A stretch of DNA of 64,000 bases from Candidatus Persebacteraceae bacterium Df01. GTDB lineage: Bacteria > Pseudomonadota > Gammaproteobacteria > Tethybacterales > Persebacteraceae. Shown in pieces: positions 43,455 through 52,862 of the stretch. A program made the translations under genes and the position numbers. Every line of letters starts with the position of its first letter. The first letter of the stretch is position 1. The notes under the pieces were generated by a model. It was given only the letters and a program-made list of their open reading frames with translations, made no database searches and was not told the DNA's origin. The stretch lies in the NCBI GenBank assembly GCA_030386295.1, contig JANQAO010000001.1, positions 385,546-449,545 of the forward strand. Direction: 5' to 3'.

Positions 43455-44387
43455 GTGCTTGCTGTCGCTCACCGTTTCTCCGTTGCACCGATGATGCGGT
43501 ATTCTCATTTTCCAGCACGCCAATTATGGCGTTTTTTGTGTCCGCCAGCATTGCTATACACCGAAATGTTAACGGCGGAAGCTGTTATCTACGGTCGGCG
43601 TGAACAATTATTAAAATTGCCGGCAGAACAGCAACCGGTAGTGGTGCAATTGGGTGGGGCTTCTCCGGATCGACTTGCGGAAGCGGCGCGTATTGCAGAA
43701 GCCATGGGCGCGGCGGAAATTAATTTTAATTGTGGTTGTCCCAGTCCGCGGGTACGGTGTGGGCACTTTGGCGCAAGTTTGATGAAAACGCCAGAATTAA
43801 TGGCGAGATGTGTGGAGGCAATGGCGGCAGCGGTGCAAGTCCCGGTAACCGTCAAATGCCGTTTGGCGGTAGACGATATGGATGCGGAAACGGCATTGGA
43901 TGACTTTTGTCGTCGGGTGTTTGCTGCTGGTGCACGAGCACTGGTGGTGCACGCCCGACGTGCCTGGCTAGATGGATTAAATCCAGCGCAAAACCGCACA
44001 GTGCCGCCGCTAGATTATGCGCGGGCGTATCGACTCAAAGAGTCCATTGGTGACAAGTCAATTATTATTAACGGCGGTATTAACACGGTGGAAGAAGCTT
44101 TACGACATTTAATAAAAATGGACGGCGTCATGTTGGGCCGCGCCGTGGTTCGGAGCCCGTATATGTTGGCAGCGGTGGCGCGAAATATCTTTGGTATCAC
44201 GCCACCGGAGCGTTGTGCTGCATTGCGTTATATGTTGGAAAAAGCGGCACAGTCGCCGCCGCGCACGTGGTCGCAATATGTGTCGGCGTTGGCTGGGCTA
44301 TTTCATGGTGAGCCCAACAATAAGTACTATCGACGGCGACTGGCATTACCACAAGCGGCGGCATTGCGGGCGTTGTGCGAAGAGTAG
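43455..44387 (+). CDS. dusA: tRNA-dihydrouridine synthase DusA
   Basis: 310 residues, a TIM-barrel flavoenzyme that reduces uridines in the tRNA D-loop. DusA-type features are RFSVAPMMRYSHFPARQ at the start, INFNCGCPSPRVRCG with the catalytic Cys, FGASLMKTPELMARCVEA, VKCRLAVDD and HARRAWLDGLNPAQNR, the last being specific to DusA within the Dus family. It starts at a GTG 6 bases after the DAHP synthase gene. Coupling of these two genes is probably only transcriptional. Confidence 0.94.
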   Translation: MLAVAHRFSVAPMMRYSHFPARQLWRFLCPPALLYTEMLTAEAVIYGRREQLLKLPAEQQPVVVQLGGASPDRLAEAARIAEAMGAAEINFNCGCPSPRVRCGHFGASLMKTPELMARCVEAMAAAVQVPVTVKCRLAVDDMDAETALDDFCRRVFAAGARALVVHARRAWLDGLNPAQNRTVPPLDYARAYRLKESIGDKSIIINGGINTVEEALRHLIKMDGVMLGRAVVRSPYMLAAVARNIFGITPPERCAALRYMLEKAAQSPPRTWSQYVSALAGLFHGEPNNKYYRRRLALPQAAALRALCEE

Positions 44388-44416
44388 ACAAATCTGTCAG
44401 ATAAAAAATAATCGCC

Positions 44417-45283
44417 ATGGAATTATGGGTTCCCATCACGTTGTTTGCCGCTGCCATGCAAACTGTCCGCACTGGCTGGCAAAAAGCGCTCAAAACCGAC
44501 ATGGACGATTACGCGGTTACATGGGCGCGATTCGGTTTTGCTCTACCGCTGGCGCCATTGTATCTCGTCTTACTTGTAGCATCGGGATTAGCATTACCCG
44601 TTGTCAATAGTCAGTTTTTTACTGCGGCAGCGATTGCTGGAGTATTACAAATTATTGCTACTATCATGTTGGTGGCGCTGTTTTCGAGGCGTGAATTTGC
44701 CGTTTGCACGGCGTTTTCTAAAACTGAAGCAGTGCAAGTTGCACTTTTGGGCTCGCTTTTTTTCGGTGAAGATTTATCTTTGTTGGGAATGTACGGTGTT
44801 GCGCTGGGCGGTATCGGCATTGCGCTCATGTTACCGCGTGGTGGCAGTTGGCAAACAGCGGCAATAGGCATTTGCTCCGGAACGGCTTTTGCGCTTACAG
44901 GGCTTTTCGTTCGCCAAGCGATTTTTGCTTTGGGTGATGCTGACCCATTGGCGGCGGCGGCGATGACGCTAGCAGTCATGTTGTTGTTACAAACCTTATT
45001 GTTGGGGATTGTTTTGTGCTTTCGTTCGGGTGCGCCGTTTCGTCGTTTGTGGCAGGCAAGAGGGCATGCGCTGGCGGTCGGAGTAAGCGGTTTTTTGGGT
45101 AGTATTGGTTGGGCGACGGCTTTTGCGCTTACGAATCCAGCTTATGTGAAAACGCTGGCACAGGTAGAATTACCATTAGCTTATGTGTTGGGGCGCACTG
45201 TTTTTCGAGAAAAGCTGCGCCCATTAGAAATTATCGCTATGAGCATTTGCGCTATTGCTGCGATTGTTGTAGCGTTTGTATGA
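44417..45283 (+). CDS. EamA/DMT-family transporter
   Basis: 288 residues, about ten hydrophobic helices in two EamA-like halves. The N-terminal half has WVPITLFAAAMQTVRTGWQKALK and the C-terminal half TNPAYVKTLAQVELPLAYVLG ending in EKLRPLEIIAMSICAIAAI (abridged). Members of the drug/metabolite transporter superfamily export or import amino acids and other small metabolites; the substrate here is unknown. It follows dusA by 29 bases and may be in its operon. Confidence 0.85.
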   Translation: MELWVPITLFAAAMQTVRTGWQKALKTDMDDYAVTWARFGFALPLAPLYLVLLVASGLALPVVNSQFFTAAAIAGVLQIIATIMLVALFSRREFAVCTAFSKTEAVQVALLGSLFFGEDLSLLGMYGVALGGIGIALMLPRGGSWQTAAIGICSGTAFALTGLFVRQAIFALGDADPLAAAAMTLAVMLLLQTLLLGIVLCFRSGAPFRRLWQARGHALAVGVSGFLGSIGWATAFALTNPAYVKTLAQVELPLAYVLGRTVFREKLRPLEIIAMSICAIAAIVVAFV

Positions 45284-45404
45284 ACGGCGATTAGCGTTTT
45301 TTTATTTTCCACAGTGCGAATAATGACTTTTCAAACGCGTTCCTGCGGAATATTTTTATCGATGCCTACACAAATATACAAGCCGGTTGATGATTAAATA
45401 GAAT

Positions 45405-45433
45405 TTGATTCGTTGACATTAACCACCTATAAT
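45405..45433 (+). promoter_or_regulatory. Promoter of the glutamine amidotransferase gene
   Basis: -35 TTGATT at 45405-45410, 17-base spacer, -10 TATAAT at 45428-45433. Predicted leader of about 48 bases, with no clear ribosome-binding site before the ATG at 45488. Confidence 0.58.
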
Positions 45434-45487
45434 CTACGCAGATAAAAATACAGATTGAATAATTAAATTTGGATTATTAATTAAACG

Positions 45488-46225
45488 ATGAATTTTTTAA
45501 TTTTACAACACTTACGGTTAGAAGATCTTGGGTATCTTAAAGATTTAATGATTCGCGATGATCATCGTATGCACGTTGTTGAGTTGGATGAAGGTGAAAA
45601 AATACCTAATCATCTGGACTCATATGACGGCATGATATGTATGGGCGGTCCTATGGATACTTGGATGGAAGCAGAATATCCATGGTTAATAGATGAAAAA
45701 CAACGTATACGTGAATTTGTTGTTGAGCAGCAAAAGCCTTTCTTGGGTGTTTGTCTGGGTTGTCAGTTATTGGGCGAGGCAGTGGGTGGAGATATCGTGC
45801 GCTCTACTCTGCCCGAAATCGGCGTGTTGGACGTGCATCTTTCCACCGAAGCTAAGCAAGATAAATTGTTTAGCACTTTCCCCAAATCTGTCAAGGCTTT
45901 GCAGTGGCATTCATATGAAATTTCTAATCTGGAAAACCATCCGCATGTTACGTTACTTGCTTCTTCATCGAATACAAAATATCAAGCATTCCGCTATCGG
46001 TCGCACGCATATGGTGTGCAGTTTCATGTAGAAATTCGTGCTGATACTGTGCGCAGTTGGGGTGCTATACCAGAATATAAAAGTGCGCTAGAAAAAGAAC
46101 TCGGCGTAAATGCACTGACAGAAATTGACAATCTTGCCACCACTAACATGCGAGAAATGAACTTCCATGCGTCGCTACTGTATGATGGATTTATTCAATT
46201 AGCACGAAAAATTAACAACCAGTAA
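45488..46225 (+). CDS. Class I glutamine amidotransferase-like protein
   Basis: 245 residues with a GATase1 fold. The nucleophile elbow is LGVCLGCQLLGEA and the His of the triad is in GVQFHVEI. The early MICMGGPMDTW is like GMP-synthase-type stand-alone amidotransferases (YfeJ group) and gamma-glutamyl-peptide hydrolases. No synthase partner is adjacent, so the acceptor is unknown. It is visibly richer in A and T than its neighbours: the first 60 bases of the region from 45481 contain about 27% G+C. This may indicate a more recent arrival. Confidence 0.82.
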   Translation: MNFLILQHLRLEDLGYLKDLMIRDDHRMHVVELDEGEKIPNHLDSYDGMICMGGPMDTWMEAEYPWLIDEKQRIREFVVEQQKPFLGVCLGCQLLGEAVGGDIVRSTLPEIGVLDVHLSTEAKQDKLFSTFPKSVKALQWHSYEISNLENHPHVTLLASSSNTKYQAFRYRSHAYGVQFHVEIRADTVRSWGAIPEYKSALEKELGVNALTEIDNLATTNMREMNFHASLLYDGFIQLARKINNQ

Positions 46226-46376
46226 TTTTTATTTACAGAAATACAGTTTGGTAAATTGTAGAGAGCCGTAATTATTACTGAATTGGTTAATTTAAATGCA
46301 CGCTCGCGTGATAGTTTTGATGTGACGGTGTGTGATAAAAACAATTTCGTGATTCTTTTCCGTTGCCGACGGCAGT

Positions 46377-46382
46377 TATAAT
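46377..46382 (+). promoter_or_regulatory. -10 box of rnpB
   Basis: TATAAT ends 4 bases before the predicted 5' end of RNase P RNA at 46387, so transcription would start at or near the mature end. The -35 region is weak. Confidence 0.55.
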
Positions 46383-46386
46383 GTTT

Positions 46387-46740
46387 GTGGCGAGTGAGTT
46401 AAACGACCGCCTGCGGTTATTTTTTCCGCGGGAGGAAAGTCCGGACTCCGCAGAGCAAAATGCCGGGTAACGCCCGGGCGCCGTGAGGCGACGGAAAGTG
46501 CCACAGAAAACAAACCGCCATCGTCTGAAAAGGCGGCGGCAAGGGTGAAATGGTGCGGTAAGAGCGCACCGCACGAGCGGTAACGCCCGTGGCAGGGTAA
46601 ACCCCATTTGGAGCAAGGCCAAACAGGAACTATGGCGCGGCTCGCGTCGTTTCGGGTAGGCCGCAAGAGGGTGTCGGTAACGGTACTCCCAGATAAATGG
46701 TCGTTCTTGACAGAATCCGGCTTATAGACTTTCTCGCCAC
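46387..46740 (+). ncRNA. rnpB: RNase P RNA, class A
   Basis: Catalytic RNA for tRNA 5' maturation, about 354 bases. The universal 5' core GGGAGGAAAGTCCGGACTCC and the 3' core CAGAATCCGGCTTATAGAC are both present. The ends pair as helix P1 (GTGGCGAG at 46387 with CTCGCCAC ending at 46740). The middle has the expected paired GC-rich arms (for example TGCCGGGTAACGCCCGGGCG). Open reading frames on either strand here are chance. Confidence 0.96.
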
Positions 46741-46934
46741 TTGTTATCGTTAAATTTAATGAACAGCTGAAAGAAATTCAATTTTTTTCATGGTAATAAA
46801 TTGGGATAGACTTTTTCCGTTGAGATTGGTTTTTTACTCTTGCGGGTTAATTCTAAAAAACGTAGGCGTTTCATGCACGATGAATTAACAGCAATATTTT
46901 TATACCAAGTGAGATTTAACATATAAAATGAAAG

Positions 46935-46964
46935 TTGTGAAAAATTCCTTCCACTCGCTATACT
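46935..46964 (+). promoter_or_regulatory. Promoter of the LysR-type gene
   Basis: -35 TTGTGA at 46935-46940, 18-base spacer, -10 TATACT at 46959-46964. Predicted start of transcription near 46971. Confidence 0.5.
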
Positions 46965-47002
46965 GAAAAAATATCGTGACAGAAAAAAAAGACAATGATC
47001 CA

Positions 47003-47941
47003 ATGCGCCATGTAAGCTTATACCCGCTCACCGCCATTCGTGTTTTTCGAGAAGCGGTTAAGGAAAACAGTTTTACTGGAGCGGCATCGCGCTTGAATGT
47101 CACGCAAAGTGCAGTTAGCCAGCGCATCAAGCAAATAGAAGAACACATTGGATCGCCGCTTTTTTTGCGGCAAAAGCACAAACTGACGCTTACTGAAGAG
47201 GGGCGTTTTTTGTATGAGGCTTCTGATGAGGCACTGGAATCCATTGCCCGCGCTGTTAACGGAATCATTTCGGGCAATATTGCACACCGCATTGTGTTTG
47301 GCGTGTTGGCTTCTTTTGCGTCCAAATGGTTAATTCCTCGCCTAAATCGTTTTTATGCGTGTGAGCCCTCTATTCAAATGACTATTCGTTCGGTTAATCA
47401 CACTATTGATGTGGAACACGAAAATGCTGAATTGGCGGTAGTTAATTTGCCGTCGCCGCCGGTTGCACCTTCTTTAAGTTGGCAGCTGTTGTGGCGTGAA
47501 CAGTTGTTTGCCGTTTGCAGTCCAGCATATCTTGAGCATATCGATAAGCCGTTGCGTGAGCCTGCTGATTTGCGACATCACACTTTGTTGCATGATGAAA
47601 CCGAAGTTTCTAGCAGTCGCAATCTTAACTGGAAGACATGGTTGCAGCACACTGATGCGGCGGACACCGTTGACCTGAGGTGGGGGCATTTTTTTACGCA
47701 AAGTGATTTGGCATTACAAGCCGCTGTTGAGGGGCAGGGTATTGCTTTGGCACGTTCATCGCTAGTAATGGAGGATATGCGTCAACAGCGATTAGTGGAC
47801 CCGTTTGATTTTAAAATTAATGCAGATTCAAGTTGCTATGTGTACGGTCTCAAAAGTACTTGGGATATCCCAAAAATTGTGCAGTTGCGTCGTTGGTTGG
47901 GGAACGAAGCCGCCGCTGACTATCAACTACTAGAGAAATAA
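47003..47941 (+). CDS. LysR-family transcriptional regulator (GcvA-like)
   Basis: 312 residues from the ATG at 47003. A GTG at 46976 would add 9 residues but would lie only about 5 bases from the predicted transcript start. The N-terminal helix-turn-helix is SFTGAASRLNVTQSAVSQRI, followed by the linker helix and a periplasmic-binding-like effector domain. The opening PLTAIRVFREAVKENSF is typical of the GcvA subgroup. The ligand is unknown. It ends 4 bases before a small membrane-protein gene and faces the sarcosine oxidase beta gene, which is a possible target (inference). Confidence 0.9.
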   Translation: MRHVSLYPLTAIRVFREAVKENSFTGAASRLNVTQSAVSQRIKQIEEHIGSPLFLRQKHKLTLTEEGRFLYEASDEALESIARAVNGIISGNIAHRIVFGVLASFASKWLIPRLNRFYACEPSIQMTIRSVNHTIDVEHENAELAVVNLPSPPVAPSLSWQLLWREQLFAVCSPAYLEHIDKPLREPADLRHHTLLHDETEVSSSRNLNWKTWLQHTDAADTVDLRWGHFFTQSDLALQAAVEGQGIALARSSLVMEDMRQQRLVDPFDFKINADSSCYVYGLKSTWDIPKIVQLRRWLGNEAAADYQLLEK

Positions 47942-47945
47942 TATT

Positions 47946-48179
47946 GTGCGTGAAATTATCGCTTTAATGTTGTTGTACGTGGCGGCGCAATTTGTTGATG
48001 TGGGGAGCGAAGAAGGTAGTTTTGGGACGGCTTTAGGGCTAATTATCAGTATTGGGTTGATTCTTTTTTTGGCGTTAGCGCTGGCCGAACGTTTTTATAC
48101 CAATATGGGTAAATGGTTTCGTGTCACGCCCGGCACGCCACAATTTTATGATGACGATGATGAGAATTCATCATCTTGA
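47946..48179 (+). CDS. Small membrane protein of unknown function
   Basis: 77 residues, GTG start 4 bases after the LysR-type gene, so probably cotranscribed and coupled. Two hydrophobic segments (EIIALMLLYVAAQFVDVG and GTALGLIISIGLILFLALAL) and an acidic tail (QFYDDDDENSSS). I do not recognise the family. The tight junction and sensible composition favour a real gene over a chance frame. Confidence 0.6.
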   Translation: MREIIALMLLYVAAQFVDVGSEEGSFGTALGLIISIGLILFLALALAERFYTNMGKWFRVTPGTPQFYDDDDENSSS

Positions 48180-48236
48180 TGTTAGGCGAAAAAAATAATC
48201 ACGGCACTAGGTGTGATGATATAAATCCACCAGCTG

Positions 48237-49484
48237 TTAATGAGCTACCGCCGCTGCTGCTGCCTCGTCAACCAGTCGCCCAGTAATAAAACGTTCTAAA
48301 GAAAATGGCGCGGCTAGGGCGCTTGCTTCGCCGCGTGCTAGTGTCTCGGCAAATGTATGACCACTGCCCGGTGTAGATTTGAATCCGCCAGTTCCCCAGC
48401 CGCAGTTGAAAAACAATTTTTTCACCGGCGTTGCTGACAAAATCGGCGAGCGGTCGGGCGTAATGTCTGCAATACCTGCCCACTGGCGTAGCATATTGAC
48501 GCGGGAAAATATTGGATACAGTTCTACAATGGGGGCGACAACATGTTCAATTTGATGAAAACTGCCGCGTTGCGTGTAGGAATTGTAAGGGTCGGAACCA
48601 CCACCCATGACTAGTTCCCCTTTGTCTGATTGGCTAATATAGGCATGTACCGTGTTGGACATGACGACGCAGTCAAGTATCGGCGCTATCGGTTCGGAAA
48701 CAAATGCTTGCAGCGGAACGGTTTCTATAGGTAAACGAAAACCCGCCATGGCAGCTAGCACGCCGGCGTGTCCCGCTGGCACCACGCCAGCCGCTTTATT
48801 TACGCCGATGCGCCCACGAGTGGTTTGGACACCGGTAAGTGTTCCGCCAGTGGTGTCAAATCCGGTAACTTCACAATTTTGGATAATGTCTACGCCCAAA
48901 GCATCGGCGGCGCGAGCATAGCCCCACGCTACTGCATCATGGCGAGCAATACCGCCACGTCGTTGTAAAATGGCGCCTAGCACTGGAAAACGACCATGCA
49001 AATTGATAAACGGTACCCACTTTTGTACCTGTTCGGGGGTGAGCATTTCCGCATCCACGCCGTTGGCGTAGTTGGAATGACCTCGCCGCCCAATTTCGCG
49101 TAAATCGCTGAGTGTGTGTGCCAAATGTAGCAAGCCGCGCGGCGAAAACATGACATTAAAATTGAGTTCCATTGACAACGTGTGCCACAGTTTAATGGCG
49201 TGGTTGTATAGCCCTGCTGATTCATCCAGTAGATAATTGGAACGAATGATAGTGGTGTTACGTCCGGTATTGCCGCCACCGAGCCAGCCTTTTTCTACGA
49301 CGGCGATGCGTCCAACGTGGTGTTCTTTTGCTAGATAATAAGCCGTTGCCAACCCGTGTCCACCGCCGCCAACGATGACATAATCATAAGACGATTGTGG
49401 TTCGGGATTGCGCCAAGCACGAGGCCAGTTTTGATGATAATTAATAGCGTTGCGCGCTAGTGAAAATATTGAATAACGTGCCAT
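48237..49484 (-). CDS. soxB: Sarcosine oxidase subunit beta (SoxB)
   Basis: 415 residues. Closely resembles the beta subunit of heterotetrameric sarcosine oxidase: [20 protein letters not shown] (FAD loop), [39 protein letters not shown] (region of the covalent-FMN His) and [13 protein letters not shown]. The complete enzyme converts sarcosine to glycine and 5,10-methylene-THF with subunits SoxD, SoxA and SoxG, whose genes normally follow directly. Here none follows; the next genes are on the other strand. It has a TATAAT box 9 bases before the ATG and no ribosome-binding site. Confidence 0.9.
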   Translation of the reverse strand: MARYSIFSLARNAINYHQNWPRAWRNPEPQSSYDYVIVGGGGHGLATAYYLAKEHHVGRIAVVEKGWLGGGNTGRNTTIIRSNYLLDESAGLYNHAIKLWHTLSMELNFNVMFSPRGLLHLAHTLSDLREIGRRGHSNYANGVDAEMLTPEQVQKWVPFINLHGRFPVLGAILQRRGGIARHDAVAWGYARAADALGVDIIQNCEVTGFDTTGGTLTGVQTTRGRIGVNKAAGVVPAGHAGVLAAMAGFRLPIETVPLQAFVSEPIAPILDCVVMSNTVHAYISQSDKGELVMGGGSDPYNSYTQRGSFHQIEHVVAPIVELYPIFSRVNMLRQWAGIADITPDRSPILSATPVKKLFFNCGWGTGGFKSTPGSGHTFAETLARGEASALAAPFSLERFITGRLVDEAAAAAVAH

Positions 49485-49493
49485 AACGCAGAA

Positions 49494-49499
49494 ATTATA
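49494..49499 (-). promoter_or_regulatory. -10 box of soxB, very short leader predicted
   Basis: Minus-strand TATAAT ends 9 bases before the ATG at 49484 with no ribosome-binding site. The -35 region is weak. Confidence 0.42.
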
Positions 49500-49760
49500 C
49501 CGATATGTGGCAATGCTCGTTTAAATTTTGCTGACACATAACTTATAAGACAGGAAGAAAAATAATATTACTTGACTATAACCAGCAAGATGCTTGCGGG
49601 GCGCTAGAGGAAAAGGCAACTATAGTTATGAAAGATTGATTAACCCGCTTTCATAAATCACGAAAATTGGATGTTGAGTGCAAGAAACGAAAGAAAGTAT
49701 TGGTTTTGTGTTGTTGAAGAGATAGGCGTAAGAGTGATTATCAAACGCCAGCCAAAACGG

Positions 49761-49834
<74 letters not shown>

Positions 49835-49839
49835 GCCGA

Positions 49840-49870
49840 ATTTTACCACTTGTATTGCCCTGCCGGTCAG
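49840..49870 (-). promoter_or_regulatory. Candidate promoter of tRNA-fMet
   Basis: Minus-strand -10 TAAAAT at 49840-49845, 5 bases before the tRNA 5' end, with a CTGACC -35-like element about 19 bases further upstream. Confidence 0.35.
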
Positions 49871-49905
49871 TAGTGGTGACGAAAAAATTCGCCGCCTACC
49901 GCATC

Positions 49906-51315
49906 TTAATTATCAGTTTGCACAGTAAAGATAATATTGCGACCGTTGCGCCAAACAAAAAATACAATGGCGGATTCTTTATTTTCCTTGATTCCGGCAG
50001 CTAGGGCTGATTGGTTTTCTATTGGACGGCGGCGTTTGTTAACCAGTAAATGCGTAATTATGTCATTAGGACGAAATTGATTTATACCTTCTGGTGCGCC
50101 TCTGCTGCCGGATATTTCTTTGACAAGCACACCAAAATGCAACCCGGTTTCGCGTTTGAAATTATCATCCAGATCTTCCAGTGTTAGTCCCAAAATTGTT
50201 TTTGGGATCGTGTCGTCCAGCGAATCCAACACTGCTACTATTTCTAATTCGCCACCATCACGCCAGACAGACATAGTTACCGTTGTTCCCGGTGGGGTGT
50301 CGCCGACAATGACGGGTAGCGATACCGAAGAATTTATGAGTTCATCGTTAAATTGTAAAATAATATCGCCGCCTTGTAGACCTGCATTGTCGGCGGCACT
50401 GCCTTTGACTACATCGTTAATTAACGCACCGCGCGGTTTATCCAGACCAAAACCTTCGGCGGTTGATGGAGATACCTCGGTATAGGCTACACCGAGCCGC
50501 CCGCGTCGTACCACACCGTCGGTGCGCAGGCGTGCTTGGATGCGCATGGCAACATTGATGGGAATGGCGAACGATGCACCGACAAAGGCGCGTACCGGCG
50601 AAACAATTTGCGAGTTAATGCCGATGACGTTACCTTCCAAATCCATTAGCGGGCCGCCGGAGTTACCAGGATTAACGGCGGCATCGGTTTGAATAAACGG
50701 TACATATGCTTCGGAGGGCAATCGTCGTCCCAAGGCGCTGATGATGCCAGCGGTGAGTGTTTGGTCTAACCCGTACGGCGAGCCCAGTGCCGCTACCCAC
50801 TGTCCTACTTGTACTTCATCGGAATCACCAATGCGTGCTACCGGCAGCGGTTTTTTTGATTCGATTTTGAGTAGCGCGATGTCAGTACGCTCGTCTATGC
50901 CTACCACCTCGGCTTCATAATCATCGCCGTCTTTGAGGGTGATAACAATCTTGTCCATGTTGGCGATAACGTGAGCATTGGTCATCACATAGCCATCGGC
51001 ATCAATGATAAATCCGGAACCGGCGGAGTGCTGAAAATGATGAGGTGCGCCGCGTCGTGGTTGCTGCCGTTCCCAAAAATCAGGGGGGAACAAGTCGGGC
51101 GGGAATAATCCGCGTGGGAAAGGCAATGCTTTACTATGTCCTTTTCCGGCTGCTACTTCGCGTGTTGCGCTGACGCTGACTACCGCATCAGCACTGTTTT
51201 TTATTAATGCCGTAAAATCAGGCAAGGCCATCGCCGTTGCCGCTGTTGCTGCAGACGCAATTACCATGGAAGCAGACAGTGCCGTCGCCAAAATTAACGT
51301 TAATGTTTTTTTCAT
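49906..51315 (-). CDS. DegP/DegQ/MucD-type periplasmic serine protease
   Basis: 469 residues. Signal peptide MKKTLTLILATALSASMV...ATA, then a trypsin-like domain with the triad His in VMTNAHVIANMDK, Asp in ERTDIALLKIE and Ser in NPGNSGGPLMD, then two PDZ domains (the first around GLQGGDIILQFNDELI, the second near the end). This is the HtrA layout for degrading or refolding misfolded envelope proteins. DegP, DegQ and MucD cannot be told apart from this alone; absence of a neighbouring degS or mucABC leaves it open. It has its own promoter upstream. Confidence 0.93.
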   Translation of the reverse strand: MKKTLTLILATALSASMVIASAATAATAMALPDFTALIKNSADAVVSVSATREVAAGKGHSKALPFPRGLFPPDLFPPDFWERQQPRRGAPHHFQHSAGSGFIIDADGYVMTNAHVIANMDKIVITLKDGDDYEAEVVGIDERTDIALLKIESKKPLPVARIGDSDEVQVGQWVAALGSPYGLDQTLTAGIISALGRRLPSEAYVPFIQTDAAVNPGNSGGPLMDLEGNVIGINSQIVSPVRAFVGASFAIPINVAMRIQARLRTDGVVRRGRLGVAYTEVSPSTAEGFGLDKPRGALINDVVKGSAADNAGLQGGDIILQFNDELINSSVSLPVIVGDTPPGTTVTMSVWRDGGELEIVAVLDSLDDTIPKTILGLTLEDLDDNFKRETGLHFGVLVKEISGSRGAPEGINQFRPNDIITHLLVNKRRRPIENQSALAAGIKENKESAIVFFVWRNGRNIIFTVQTDN

Positions 51316-51346
51316 TTCAGGGCCTCAAATTTATCAAACATCAAAT

Positions 51347-51375
51347 ATCATAAGCTTTTTTAGGGGCAAGTTCAA
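51347..51375 (-). promoter_or_regulatory. Promoter of the DegP-type protease gene
   Basis: Minus-strand -35 TTGAAC at 51370-51375, 17-base spacer, -10 TATGAT at 51347-51352. The leader is about 25 bases and carries GAGG before the ATG at 51315. Confidence 0.6.
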
Positions 51376-51487
51376 CCTTAAATCACCACTTTGCAACACG
51401 CTGATACATGCTGTTACTGCTGCAATAGCGAGATTTTTAATGTAAGGAATAAATCCAGTGTGTGAGGTGGTGTTAATATTTGGAGGC

Positions 51488-51506
51488 ATTCTAGTGTTAC
51501 TAGAAT
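51488..51506 (-). terminator. Perfect inverted repeat at the end of hslU
   Basis: ATTCTAGT/ACTAGAAT, an 8-base perfect stem with a 3-base loop, begins inside the hslU stop codon. No T-run follows, so it may be a factor-dependent terminator, an mRNA-stabilising hairpin or an operator. Confidence 0.35.
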
Positions 51507-52843
51507 TACAGCACGTAGCGGGCACGGCCGCGATTTTGTGCCAATGTGGCTAACCGATCATTAACCATTTCCGTATCTACTGTCACAGTTTGACCTGTCA
51601 TTTTGTCTGCTTCAAATGACACTTCTTCCAGCAGTTTTTCAATCAGTGTGTACAGCCGCCGAGCACCGATGTTTTCACCGTTGTCATTGACTTGCCATGC
51701 AGTTTCGGCAAGACTAGTCACACCGCCTTTGACGAATTTTAATGTGATTTTTTCGGTGGCCATTAACGCTTCATACTGGCGAGTCAGGCAAGCGTCGGTG
51801 CCATCTAAAATTTGTTTAAAATCGTCAACCGTTAATGCTGCCAACTCTACCCGCAAGGGAAAGCGTCCCTGTAATTCAGGAATCAAGTCGGAAGGACTGC
51901 AATAATGAAAAGCGCCGCTGGCAACAAATAAAATGTGGTCAGTGTGGACATTACCAAAACGGGTAGACACTGTGGTGCCTTCTACCAGTGGCAGCAAGTC
52001 GCGTTGCACACCGTGGCGTGATACGTCGGATCGCGCATCATTATCAGCGATTTTGTCAATTTCGTCAATAAACACAATGCCGTTATTTTCTACGCTATCA
52101 ATGGCGATGTCTTTGACGTCATTCATGTCCACAAGTTCGTTAATTTCCTCTTCAACAATCATGTCAAAAGCATCAACAACATCCAAGCGGCGTTTTTTTC
52201 GGCGTTCACGGGCTACGGACTGTAGCATTTGCTGAAATTGTGAAGCCATTTCTTCCATACCCGGTGGTGCCTGCATTTCTACCATAGGCATGGCACTAAT
52301 TTCGATTTCAACTTCTTTCTCATCTAAATCGCCACGGCGGAGTTTGAGGCGCAATTTTTCCCGTGTTGCTGCCGCATCCTCGTCACTGCCGGGCAATAGT
52401 GCGTCCAATACCCGTTCTTCGGCACGTTGCTCGGCTTTTTCGCGCACTTCCTCGGCGCACTCAGCGCGAGCGTTTTCCACTGCTACTTCCAGTAAATCGC
52501 GGATAATAGAATCTACGTCGCGTCCAACATAGCCGACTTCGGTAAATTTGGTTGCTTCTACTTTGATAAACGGAGCGCCCGTCAACCGCGCTAGTCGTCG
52601 CGAAATTTCAGTTTTGCCGACGCCTGTGGGACCCATCATCAAAATATTTTTGGGTACAATTTCGTCACGCAATGGTAGCTCTACTTGCATGCGCCGCCAG
52701 CGGTTGCGTAGCGCTAATGCAACGGTGCGTTTTGCCGCACTTTGCCCGACAATATAACGGTCAAGCTCACGCACGATACGGCGCGGCGTCAGTTCTTCCA
52801 TACTCAACGGTTCTTCATTCACATTTTTTTCTATATTAGGCAA
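51506..52843 (-). CDS. hslU: ATP-dependent protease ATPase subunit HslU
   Basis: 445 residues, AAA+ unfoldase partner of HslV. Opening [15 protein letters not shown], Walker [26 protein letters not shown] (pore-loop region), Walker [13 protein letters not shown] and sensor GRFPLRVEL are all present. The C-terminus ARYVL inserts into HslV pockets (usual form ARFIL/RYIL). An intermediate I-domain rich in charged residues lies between. Follows hslV by 19 bases. Confidence 0.97.
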   Translation of the reverse strand: MPNIEKNVNEEPLSMEELTPRRIVRELDRYIVGQSAAKRTVALALRNRWRRMQVELPLRDEIVPKNILMMGPTGVGKTEISRRLARLTGAPFIKVEATKFTEVGYVGRDVDSIIRDLLEVAVENARAECAEEVREKAEQRAEERVLDALLPGSDEDAAATREKLRLKLRRGDLDEKEVEIEISAMPMVEMQAPPGMEEMASQFQQMLQSVARERRKKRRLDVVDAFDMIVEEEINELVDMNDVKDIAIDSVENNGIVFIDEIDKIADNDARSDVSRHGVQRDLLPLVEGTTVSTRFGNVHTDHILFVASGAFHYCSPSDLIPELQGRFPLRVELAALTVDDFKQILDGTDACLTRQYEALMATEKITLKFVKGGVTSLAETAWQVNDNGENIGARRLYTLIEKLLEEVSFEADKMTGQTVTVDTEMVNDRLATLAQNRGRARYVL

Positions 52844-52862
52844 AATAATATTGGTGTGAGAT

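Noticed and set aside
46287-46666. Two overlapping open frames on the minus strand at 46.3-46.7 kb
   Set aside because: They lie across RNase P RNA and result from its GC-rich sequence.
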